Below are positions 1 to 8,500 of a stretch of DNA of 64,000 nucleotides, piece after piece; position 1 is the first letter of the stretch, and the number at the start of each line of letters is the position of its first letter. The notes beneath the pieces are model-generated. The model did not search any database. It was not told where the DNA came from and saw only the letters and a program-made list of their open reading frames with translations. The stretch lies in contig CAYYIS010000007.1 of NCBI GenBank assembly GCA_964470965.1, positions 78,386 through 142,385 on the forward strand, read 5' to 3'. The translations under genes were made by a program, and so were the position numbers. This DNA comes from CAYYIS01 sp964470965 (GTDB lineage: Bacteria > JAAXHH01 > JABIQT01).

Positions 1-1705
1 GTACTGCCGCCTGCCCTCCCCGTACCGCCTCCAGGGCACGCTGTATCGCATCGGGTAATTCCTCCGGGCAGGTCACTGTTTTCCCGTAGGCGTGACAGGC
101 ATTGGCGAGATGGGCGAAATCAGGTGAAGGCTGCAGGTCAGTCCCCACGAACTGGTCCAGCTGATTGCCATGACCTTTGGGGTAGTGCATGAGCCAGGAA
201 CGTTTCGTGGCGAAGTGCATCTGGTTGTTGAGAATGATGGTCAGAAACGGGGCATTGTGCGCGGCGGCCGTCCACAGGGCGGCGGTGGGGCAGCCGAACA
301 TGAAGGTTCCGTCTCCTACCAGCGCTACCACCGTTCTGTCAGGTGCCGCAAGCCTTACGCCGACGCCTGCACCCAGGGCCCATCCTAGACTGGCCCCGCC
401 GCTTGTGAACCAGGTGCCGGGTTGTGTCCGTTCCACCATGGTGGCGGAGTACCGTAGATTGGTCACCGTTTCGTCCAGTACGATGGTATCCTGATCCAGG
501 GCCTGGTTGACGCAATACATCAGCCACTCCGGTGCGATCGGTCGTTCGGATGATTTTCCCCGGGCGGTGTCCCGCCATTCCTGTCTTCGTTGCGTATGTT
601 TTTCCTCTAACCGTGCCGCACGTTTCTGATGTGCCTCACGATCCTTAGGGCGAAGCAATTTCTCCACGCAGTCTGTCAGCACCGGAAGTGCCGAGGCTGA
701 ATCGGCCTGTATACGGACATCTGCCGGGAAGGTGAACAGTGGGATATTGCTCTTGAGCGGGTCCACGTCAATCCAGAAAATCCGGGCGTCCTTGTGAGGG
801 GAAACATCGGAGGGGATGTACGGAACGTCACAATCGATCACCAGAATGATGTCTGCTTTCTCCAGATAGGGATTGGGTGATATCCCACCCCACAGGGGAT
901 GTGTGTTGGGGAAATTCAAGCAAGAGGCTGTGGCGGATACCACGGGAGCGCCCGTCAGCTCCGCGAGACGTACCAGTTCCGGGACTGTTTTAGGATTTCG
1001 GCCCGCATAGCCGGTCAGAATGAGCGGACTACGGGCGTGGGCCAGGGCTTCCGCTACAGGTTCCAGCGATGAGGCGGCGATTTTGGCTAGAGCGGGGGGC
1101 TGCAGACGTACAGCTGGGAGGCGCACCTTGTTCAGTTGTTCCATGAGGACTTCCCGGGCCAGTGTCATGTACGTTGGCCCTGCGGGTTCCGACCCGGCGA
1201 TTTGAAATGCTCGGGATACGACGTGATGGATGCTTTCATTACGCTGCAGATCGTATACCCATTTGCAGTACCCTCGTACGCCCATCGCCTGATCGGGCTG
1301 ATCCTGAATCCAGTGTATCCATAAGTTCCTGCTGCCCGGCAGCTCACCCTCGAGTGTCAGGGGGGACTTTCCGGCGCACAGCACCATGCCGGCCCGGGCC
1401 CGCTGCGCGTTGTGGAGACCGCCGCCCAGCTGCAGGGTGCCTGCGTCCACATGGACGAGCACCGTCTGCGGCCGGCGGGACACCAGATAGTGGCCGTGTG
1501 CCGCGGATATGGCCACCAGTTCGTCCGGGCATGTCACCACCCGGGGCGCTTCATGGCCTTCGCTCTTGAACCGGGTCAGTGACTCCTGGATTGGAAACGT
1601 GTCCGTACCGGAATTGAGAAAGAGGCAGTCCGACCGATTATGCGCCAGTAGCGCAACAAACGCATCGGCGCCGCAGGTTACCGCAAAACTCAGGTTTTTG
1701 GTCAT
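1..1705 (-). CDS. Thiamine-diphosphate-dependent enzyme, acetolactate synthase-like (3' end outside window)
   Basis: The frame is open from an ATG at 1705 (Shine-Dalgarno AGGAG just upstream) to the window edge, giving 568 visible residues with no stop, so the C-terminus is missing. The protein has the three-part layout of the acetolactate synthase/benzoylformate decarboxylase family: an N-terminal pyrimidine-binding domain, a central Rossmann-like domain, and a C-terminal diphosphate-binding domain. The GDG...NN metal/ThDP motif is visible around residues 455-490 (GDGTFMFG, later ILNNQ). The family decarboxylates 2-oxo acids and may ligate the product to a second carbonyl. No regulatory subunit gene is adjacent and neighbours are a beta-propeller protein and formaldehyde dehydrogenase, so a catabolic role is as likely as branched-chain amino acid synthesis. 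The substrate cannot be read from the sequence. Confidence 0.85.
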   Translation of the reverse strand, partial: MTKNLSFAVTCGADAFVALLAHNRSDCLFLNSGTDTFPIQESLTRFKSEGHEAPRVVTCPDELVAISAAHGHYLVSRRPQTVLVHVDAGTLQLGGGLHNAQRARAGMVLCAGKSPLTLEGELPGSRNLWIHWIQDQPDQAMGVRGYCKWVYDLQRNESIHHVVSRAFQIAGSEPAGPTYMTLAREVLMEQLNKVRLPAVRLQPPALAKIAASSLEPVAEALAHARSPLILTGYAGRNPKTVPELVRLAELTGAPVVSATASCLNFPNTHPLWGGISPNPYLEKADIILVIDCDVPYIPSDVSPHKDARIFWIDVDPLKSNIPLFTFPADVRIQADSASALPVLTDCVEKLLRPKDREAHQKRAARLEEKHTQRRQEWRDTARGKSSERPIAPEWLMYCVNQALDQDTIVLDETVTNLRYSATMVERTQPGTWFTSGGASLGWALGAGVGVRLAAPDRTVVALVGDGTFMFGCPTAALWTAAAHNAPFLTIILNNQMHFATKRSWLMHYPKGHGNQLDQFVGTDLQPSPDFAHLANACHAYGKTVTCPEELPDAIQRALEAVRGGQAAV

Positions 1706-1716
1706 GGTACTCCTGT

Positions 1717-1751
1717 ACAAAAAAGGGCTGCGGGTTGCCCCGCAGCCCTTA
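1717..1751 (-). terminator. Intrinsic terminator
   Basis: An 11-bp perfect GC-rich stem (1723-1733 pairing with 1740-1750) with a 6-base loop is followed on the minus strand by a run of six T. It lies 20 bases after the stop of the beta-propeller gene and just before the ribosome binding site of the ThDP enzyme. It should therefore separate, or attenuate, transcription between the two. Confidence 0.85.
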
Positions 1752-1770
1752 TACTGCTACCTTTTGCCGT

Positions 1771-2727
1771 CTACCCTACCTGCTCCAGCACAAAATAATG
1801 CCCCGGATTCCAGGCCTGGCAAATCAGATACAATTGGTCTTTATGTTCATACCAGATGGCATTGTGGATATGGTCGGCCAGTTCGATCCCAAGGTCTTCT
1901 TTCGGACGGATCGTGGAGAGCACTTCATAGTTCTCGGCATCCAGGATATAGATCGGTGCCGGCCGGCCCTCCTGCGGGTCATCGAGACTGCCTACCAGCG
2001 CGTAGGCGCGTCCGCCGCGTTCCAAGAAGTCGATTCCGCACGGCTTGGATCCTGAAGGAATGCCGTAAGCGGCCGTAAAGTGGCCGTCCAACGTGAAATG
2101 TTCGAACCGGGCATGAGGTCGGTCGGCGATGGAAAGATGGCGTCCTGCCGGTACGGTATTCATGCCATGGGCCGTGCCGAATAAACCCGGGGCGTTGGGA
2201 TCTTCGGTCTTGCCGGCGAAGGTGCTGGTCCACTGTTGGGTACTCATGTCAACGGTCGATATGTAGTTGGCGCCATATCCGTCCGCTACATACACAGTTT
2301 CACCCACAATGGCGGTATCGGTGGGTCGGAACGGTGCTTCTTCTTCGTTCTGATACTCTTCGAATTCCGGTCGGGAGAGGATGAAATCTACATTGCCTTC
2401 CAGGTCCAGCACCACAACCATGGCGTCGCCGTTTGCCGGCATGATTAAACGTCGTTTGCCATCGAACGTGCCTATTTTTGTGCTGTGGAAGTTGATGGGT
2501 TTCAGATCTGACGGCAGGTCGATGATATCCTGGGACGTCAGGTCGGGAGAAATCCGCATCAGCCCGCAACCGGGCATACCGTAATAGATGTAACCGCCTG
2601 TTTCCCGGTCCACCGCAAAGCCGCCGTGCAGGTCTACCTCGCAGGGCAGTGCCTGTGACGGAAGCGTATATAAATTTTCACAAAGAGAAAACACAAACGA
2701 CCCCTGGCCGCTTGTTTTCTTAGACAT
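1771..2727 (-). CDS. NHL/six-bladed beta-propeller-like protein
   Basis: This 318-aa protein has no signal peptide or membrane segment. It is built from repeated strands typical of NHL/SMP-30-like propellers, with blade-like segments such as GGYIYYGMPG, DTAIVGETVYVADGYG, GTAHGMNTV and HNAIWYEHKDQLYLI. The start is an ATG behind a strong AGGAGG. The family includes ligand-binding scaffolds, lactonases and peptidyl-amidoglycolate lyase relatives, and no catalytic set could be assigned here. It lies between formaldehyde dehydrogenase (80 bases upstream) and the ThDP enzyme, with a terminator after its stop. The fold is a confident call; the function is unknown. Confidence 0.65.
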   Translation of the reverse strand: MSKKTSGQGSFVFSLCENLYTLPSQALPCEVDLHGGFAVDRETGGYIYYGMPGCGLMRISPDLTSQDIIDLPSDLKPINFHSTKIGTFDGKRRLIMPANGDAMVVVLDLEGNVDFILSRPEFEEYQNEEEAPFRPTDTAIVGETVYVADGYGANYISTVDMSTQQWTSTFAGKTEDPNAPGLFGTAHGMNTVPAGRHLSIADRPHARFEHFTLDGHFTAAYGIPSGSKPCGIDFLERGGRAYALVGSLDDPQEGRPAPIYILDAENYEVLSTIRPKEDLGIELADHIHNAIWYEHKDQLYLICQAWNPGHYFVLEQVG

Positions 2728-2755
2728 GAGAGTCCTCCTGAAAAGCGGTGATGAG

Positions 2756-2800
2756 TGACGAGTGGCAGGTAAAAAGACAACGAGAACCTGTCACTCGTCA
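2756..2800. repeat. 15-bp inverted repeat (stem-loop) between formaldehyde dehydrogenase and propeller genes
   Basis: Arms 2756-2770 and 2786-2800 pair over 15 positions with a single G-T type mismatch around a 15-base loop. It directly follows the stop of the formaldehyde dehydrogenase gene on the minus strand. There is no clear T run, so it may be an mRNA 3'-end stabiliser or weak terminator rather than a classical one. Confidence 0.6.
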
Positions 2801-2806
2801 TTATTC

Positions 2807-3997
2807 TTACGCCGCGATGACGCCGTGCGGATCGATGATGAATTTCTTGGCCGCACCCTTGTCGAAGTCCTGGTAGCCCTGAGGGGCATCATCCAGGCTG
2901 ATAACGGTGGCGTTGACCGCATCGGCGATCTGGACCTTATCGTACAGGATCGCGTTCATCAACTGACGGTGGTACCGCATGACCGGACACTGACCGGTGG
3001 TGAACTGGTGTGACTTGGCCCAGCCCAACCCGATACGGATACCGAGCATGCCGATCTTCGCGTTGTCGTCGACACCACCCGGATCGCCGGTCACGTACAG
3101 CCCAGGAATACCAAGGGAGGCGCCGGCGCGGGTCACCTCCATTATAGAGTTGAGCACCGTCGCCGGGTGCTCCTGAGCCGAATCAGAGCCGTGGCCGCGG
3201 GCTTCAAAGCCCACGCAATCCACCGCGGCATCCACTTCCGGCTCACCGATGATGTTTTCGATCTGTTCTGCAAGCGTTGCTTTCTGGGTCAGATCCACCG
3301 TCTCACAGCCGAAGCTGCGTGCCTGTGCCAGGCGTTCCGGGATCATATCGCCGACGATTACACAGGCGGCGCCAAGCAGCTGACTGGAGGCCGCGCAGGC
3401 CAGACCGACCGGACCGGCCCCTGCGATGTACACGATAGTACCCGGTGCAACACCGGCAGAATAGGCGCCGTGAAAACCGGTCGGAAAGATGTCAGACAGA
3501 AGTGTCAGGTCCTTGATCTTTCCCAGGGCCTGATCTCTGTCCGCGAATTTCAGAAGGTTAAAATCCGCGTAAGGCACCATCACATATTCCGCCTGGCCAC
3601 CCACCCAGCCGCCCATGTCCACATAGCCGTACGCAGCACCGGGACGGGCAGGATTTACGTTTAGACAGACACCGGTTTTTCCTTCTTTACACATGCGGCA
3701 ACGACCGCAGGCAATGTTGAACGGTACCGAAACAATATCGCCCACATCCAGGAATTCAACATCTCGTCCTTTTTCAACTATTTCACCGGTGATCTCATGT
3801 CCCAGGACGAGTCCGGCCGGTGCGGTGGTGCGACCCCGAACCATGTGCTGATCGCTCCCGCAGATGTTGGTAGCGACGACCTTGAGAATCACACCATGCT
3901 GGCACTGACGGGAACCCAGCGCCAATTCCGGATAATCGATCGATTGTACCTCGACTTCACCCGGTCTGATATAAGCGACACCTCGATTGCTGGCCAT
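2807..3997 (-). CDS. fdhA: Glutathione-independent formaldehyde dehydrogenase (zinc alcohol dehydrogenase family)
   Basis: The protein is a 396-aa medium-chain zinc dehydrogenase closely matching Pseudomonas putida-type formaldehyde dehydrogenase, which oxidises formaldehyde to formate with tightly bound NAD. Visible are the catalytic zinc ligands C46 and H67-E68, the structural zinc cysteines C97, C100, C103 and C111, and the NAD-binding motif GAGPVG at 193-198. An upstream in-frame ATG would add 14 residues, but the start at 3997 has AAGGGGG nearby and gives the family's usual length (about 398 aa). It is the first gene of a minus-strand group with the propeller and ThDP enzyme. Formaldehyde may arise from demethylation of C1 compounds, which is an inference. 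Confidence 0.9.
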   Translation of the reverse strand: MASNRGVAYIRPGEVEVQSIDYPELALGSRQCQHGVILKVVATNICGSDQHMVRGRTTAPAGLVLGHEITGEIVEKGRDVEFLDVGDIVSVPFNIACGRCRMCKEGKTGVCLNVNPARPGAAYGYVDMGGWVGGQAEYVMVPYADFNLLKFADRDQALGKIKDLTLLSDIFPTGFHGAYSAGVAPGTIVYIAGAGPVGLACAASSQLLGAACVIVGDMIPERLAQARSFGCETVDLTQKATLAEQIENIIGEPEVDAAVDCVGFEARGHGSDSAQEHPATVLNSIMEVTRAGASLGIPGLYVTGDPGGVDDNAKIGMLGIRIGLGWAKSHQFTTGQCPVMRYHRQLMNAILYDKVQIADAVNATVISLDDAPQGYQDFDKGAAKKFIIDPHGVIAA

Positions 3998-4634
3998 AGT
4001 TAGCCCCCTTGTACTACGTGGTAAAGATAATAATGACAAGCGTTCTGAACGGTAAGTATCAGAGCACCTTCAAACAAACGGTCAGTAAGGATTCCATTGA
4101 TTCAGAGTGAGAATATATTGAGTGTATAGTCACACGGCACCTATTTCAAGAAAAAAATGATTAAAACGCCACAATCATTTTTTGCCTCGGCCTAAACTGT
4201 GTTCGGGCGCCACAATACACGAGTATGGTTCCGATGTTCGTAGACGCCACCAGCATGAGCTCGGCGATAATCTGATAGCTGGCCGCCAGGAAAGGTTCTG
4301 GTCTGTTAGCATTCCGGGCAGGGATTCGAGGCCTGCCGCCATCACCGCATTGGTGGACGGAATCATGCTGGTATGTAGCACGGCTTTCAGAAGTTAGTGC
4401 CATTCTTCTGCGATTATTTTCACCTGGATATGGAGGGGTGACGTCGGCTAAACGCTGCGAATGACATCCGATTGCGTCAGGGAAGTGCCCATGGGGACGA
4501 GGCGTTGTTTCTGGCCAAGGAGAGACGCTGTGCATAGTCCGTGAGAGCCAGAACAAAGTAGGACTGTTTTCATCGGAAAATTCCAGATATTCGGGCTTGA
4601 TGAATATCTCGGAACCCAGTCTTATTCCTGCTCA
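3998..4634. other. Non-coding spacer with decayed-looking sequence
   Basis: This 637-base gap holds no convincing gene. Short frames on the minus strand (about 4175-4556) read as mixed protein-like fragments without a usable start or recognisable domain, as expected of an old remnant. An AT hairpin lies at 4152-4183 and is listed separately. Confidence 0.5.
4152..4183. terminator. AT-rich hairpin, possible bidirectional terminator
   Basis: An 11-bp perfect stem (4152-4162 with 4173-4183) surrounds a 10-base loop. Because the arms begin and end with A6/T6, a T tract follows the hairpin in either direction. The stem is AT-rich, so efficiency is uncertain, and no intact gene ends beside it. Confidence 0.4.
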
Positions 4635-5486
4635 CTATTGCCAGTTTTCGACGTTCTTTCTTTCCTCATGCTCGACCTTGAGCACCTGGGAGTGGAGGCT
4701 GGCAAGCCACTGCTGGCCTTCCTGCGTTACTTCGAGATAGCGAATGCCATCCCGGATGTAGTTGTGCACCACATCCCAGAAAAAGCCGGCATAATTCTTA
4801 CGTAGCATCCCAGGATTCTCGCATCCCAAGGCCACATTAGCTCCGACTTCTTCGAACTCATAAAACAGCGCTGGGATCTTGCGGATATAATCCGGATCGC
4901 CTAACTGGCCTATAAGATCCGCTGCTCGAACTAGGCCTGCAAGGTCATTCGTATTCTTGTACGCTTCATCATCTGGCGGTGGAAAGCGGGTCATTTCGAT
5001 GTAGGAAGCGATACGGTCCGCGTCGATCAGGTGGTGTCCTTCGAATCGTTCATGTATGAATCTTTTGCCGCGCTCTATGTGGTAAGGATACAGAGAAGCG
5101 CAGGTACCTTCATCCGAGAACGGGACGCGCTCCTCTCCGATGCCAGTCGCTACGTCATGTTCCGTATCTCCCCGGCAGATCCCTTTTACAAAGCCGATAT
5201 CATGGCAGAGGGTAGCAATTATAAAGTGAAGAAAATCAGCAGGGGAAACGCCTCCTTCTATCAGATGTTTACCGCGAATGAGCTGCTGGCCTGCAAGCGT
5301 AACCATGATGGCGTGGTCAAGATCATGAAAAAGAGTGTCGGTGGTAGCCATGTTTTCCAATGCCATCCGGGTCACATAGTTCAGAATTCCCGGCACTTCC
5401 GGATCCCAGGTTCCATATGTTTGATTATATTCCTTCTGAATATTTTCAACCACCGAATCGATGATGACGGATCGAATGTTTAACAT
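4635..5486 (-). CDS. HD-domain metal-dependent phosphohydrolase
   Basis: This is a soluble 283-aa protein with an HD-superfamily core. A histidine in TLFHDLDHAI is followed by the CHDIGF His-Asp pair and a downstream aspartate in VRAADLIGQL, the ligands that hold the metal centre in this superfamily. The family hydrolyses phosphoester bonds in nucleotides or cyclic dinucleotides; the substrate cannot be predicted. An upstream ATG at 5543 is in frame, but the ATG at 5486 is preceded by AGGGAG and starts the conserved region. It lies about 90 bases downstream of the pyruvate:ferredoxin oxidoreductase gene on the same strand. Confidence 0.8.
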   Translation of the reverse strand: MLNIRSVIIDSVVENIQKEYNQTYGTWDPEVPGILNYVTRMALENMATTDTLFHDLDHAIMVTLAGQQLIRGKHLIEGGVSPADFLHFIIATLCHDIGFVKGICRGDTEHDVATGIGEERVPFSDEGTCASLYPYHIERGKRFIHERFEGHHLIDADRIASYIEMTRFPPPDDEAYKNTNDLAGLVRAADLIGQLGDPDYIRKIPALFYEFEEVGANVALGCENPGMLRKNYAGFFWDVVHNYIRDGIRYLEVTQEGQQWLASLHSQVLKVEHEERKNVENWQ

Positions 5487-5575
5487 TGGAGTGGTCTCCC
5501 TTGGCTTTGTTCTTTTAGTGTGGACAGTATCCCACAAAAACAATGGAGGGTATGGTCATTCGGTTCTACCAGCAA

Positions 5576-8500
5576 CTAACTAGCGTTTCCACCACCGTTG
5601 ACACCTGAAGGCATCCTACGTAATTGACGTGCCCCCGTACCTTCCGCCACTTCCGCTACTTCCGTCGCTGCTTCGTGCCGTGATGCCAGGAACCCATCGA
5701 CCGTAAGTTCACCACTGTCTATTTTCTGTAGCAGGTCTCTCTGTTCGGCATAGTCCTCGTTGACGATTCCGGCTTTGCTTTGGAGCAGGCGCCAGGCTTT
5801 TCGCCGTTCCACACAGAAGAGAACCATCTGGCGGGACAGGATGTGGTATTCCGGCGATCCGTCGTCTTGGTATGCGATCGCGAAAACGCCCCGGTCGGGG
5901 ATAAAAGACCGGTGGTTCGGATCCAGATACCTACGGTTCACCACATCGTCCATTGTTATCAGCATCAGCTTCTCTTCGAGTAGAATCAATTCTTTCACAG
6001 CTTCTTTTTGCACGACCTTATGATGCAGGCGGAAGCGTGCTTCTGTGAACGCCCAGTGTACGACCGTGTAGGTATATTTCTGCTTTGTCACCGGTGCACG
6101 GTTCTCGTACCAGTCCTTAGTCTCCATAGGATTACCCTTGACGTTGAGCGCTTCTTGATACGTTTCACCCAGTTGTGGGTTGAATACGAATTCCGGCATG
6201 CCGCGGCTGTCGCGGATACGCTGCGCTTGGAGCTGGGCACCCTGGTCAGGAACGCCGTGTTCGGGCTGGCACGTTGTAAAGGACTGGATAAAAGCGGTGC
6301 CCCGGTAGCAGAGGCCTTCCAGAATCGCCTGGTACAAGGCGGCTGAGTTGGCCATGGACACCTGCGCCACAAACGGCGACCCATGACCGCCGAGAAACGT
6401 TTCGGAGACTGATTTTTTCTCAGTGAGTTTACCTTCGCTGGCCACTCCGGCCTGGTTCATGTCGAATCCGCCGGTCATGGGTGAAGAGTCGGAGTTCTGC
6501 CCGCCGGTATTGGAATACACTTGCGTATCCATAAGCAGCATCTTAACGTTCGGACGGTTCTGAAGAATTACCTTGGACACGTTCTGGTACCCGATATCGC
6601 CCATACCGCCGTCGCCGCCTACGACCCACACCTTGGGTAATTCCATGACTTCGTCGTTGGTCATCTGGGTATCGGAGAAATGGGTATACTGGAAGTACTC
6701 AGCTTCCGAATAGCCGGTTACGAACTCACCGAATATCATGTCAGCGAACCGCTCAGGCATCACGGACCGCCGGGCGTGGTTCTTCATGAAGCTTTCCCCG
6801 ATCAGCCAACCGATGGTGGCTCCGTCCTGGAACAGCGAATTCATCCAGGGGTACGGATGAGGGTTACTCGGAGGCGTGGAGCCGTACACCGTGTTACAAC
6901 CGGTGTGTGCGGCCATGGCCATGACGGAATAGCCACTCGCTCCGGGTGCGTCCAGTATTTGAGGATGTCGGTGGTTCTCGGCGTCGTGACGCATGACCAT
7001 AACTATTGCATTGATGATATGTTCATCGGTGCCGTCGAAATGGGCTTCGATCTGAGAATTGGTATCCTTGACATCCTCGCCGCCATAGTCCATGAGCAGG
7101 TGCAGAATCGTCTTGGTAAACCAGGTATACGATTCTTCGTCTTGAACCATGAGTGCCTGGAGCCTTTCGACGCCGATCTTCTCCAGTTCCGCTGCTTTTT
7201 TTTCCAGTCGATCGGCTTTCGCAGCAAACACGGGACGCATATACGTCTCCGTCAATGTGGCGATGGAACGGAGGACCGATTTCTCACCGCATCCGGCGCA
7301 GGCTCCGTCACCTGAAACCAGGGCGGTGTATTTCGACTGCATCATAAGGTGATAACGTAGCGCTGCCGCTTTGGAGTCCTGTGGGGTCGATGGATTGAAG
7401 ATGCCCATGTATTTCTGCGGCGTATCGTCCAGAAGGCTAAGGAACTTCGCGGCGGATTCGTATCTGCCGTGCAGTTCTTCCGATTCAGGTACCATCTTCA
7501 ACGCTTCATGATCTCCGCAGGCGTCCACACATGCGGAACAGCCTTTGCATAGGTCACTCACGAAGATGGAGAAGATGCCGCCCGCGCCCGGATTCTTCTT
7601 TTCCAAGGCACCGAAGATCGCTCTCGTTTTGTTGTAGGCCAGAGGCAACGTGTCCATGATCGCGTCGACCTGATCCACCGCTTCTTCAGTGATGCCGTTT
7701 CCCTGCAGGGAGCGCATTTCGTCGATAACCAGCAACTTGAATCGAATGTCGTTCTGCTTGTCTTTGCTTAGCTCCAGCATCTTTTTGCGGCAGGCAGTCT
7801 CGATGTCCGGGACTTTTGCCAGAAGCGCCTGTTTTGCGTTGCCGTCTGAAACATAGTACTGGATTGCGGTTTGCAGCACGGTGCTGATATCTTGAGCGGT
7901 ATTGGGCAACGCGGTATCCGGGCAGACCGTGATGCAGTCCATGCACTGCGTGCAATTTTCCTCGATAAACAGCGGAATTTCGCGTCGTGAAACGTATTTG
8001 CTGGAAGTAGCGCCGCTGCCTGCAGCCATCACACCAACGGATGCTAACGGACTGGCCGGCTGATTATAGCCATGGCCGGAACGGTACTCACGGTCGAAGT
8101 TTTCCATGCGGAACATGGGGGGTTTGGTTGTCCCTTTCGTTCCGTTGCCGTTTTCAGCGGGTGCGGGCACCACATCCTCAATCGGTATCACTACCGAGCC
8201 CATGAAGCTGGATGTATCCGGTGCGTTCATGCTGCCGCGTTCCACCTTGCGGACGTTGTTGAAGCCCGACCGCATGACAGTCATGTTCGATTCGACTACC
8301 GCCTCACCAAACCGACCAAACTTCTTGTTATACTGGTTCAGGACCGTGTGCTCAAAATCTTCTTTTGTGATCTTGTAATCTTTCAGGAACGGCGAGACGC
8401 TGAAGAACGCGCCCAGGAAGGCGTTACCCTGCATACGGGTCTGCAGGTCCGGTCGCGTGGTGGCCTTCTTGGCGATCTCGAATCCGTTAAGGATATAAAC

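Noticed and set aside
170..578. Short frames on both strands near the window start
   Set aside because: They lie inside the open ThDP-enzyme frame on the minus strand, which shows clear family motifs across the same bases.
4161..4556. 131-codon minus-strand frame in the spacer
   Set aside because: No domain, no ribosome site and mixed composition; treated as decayed or chance sequence.
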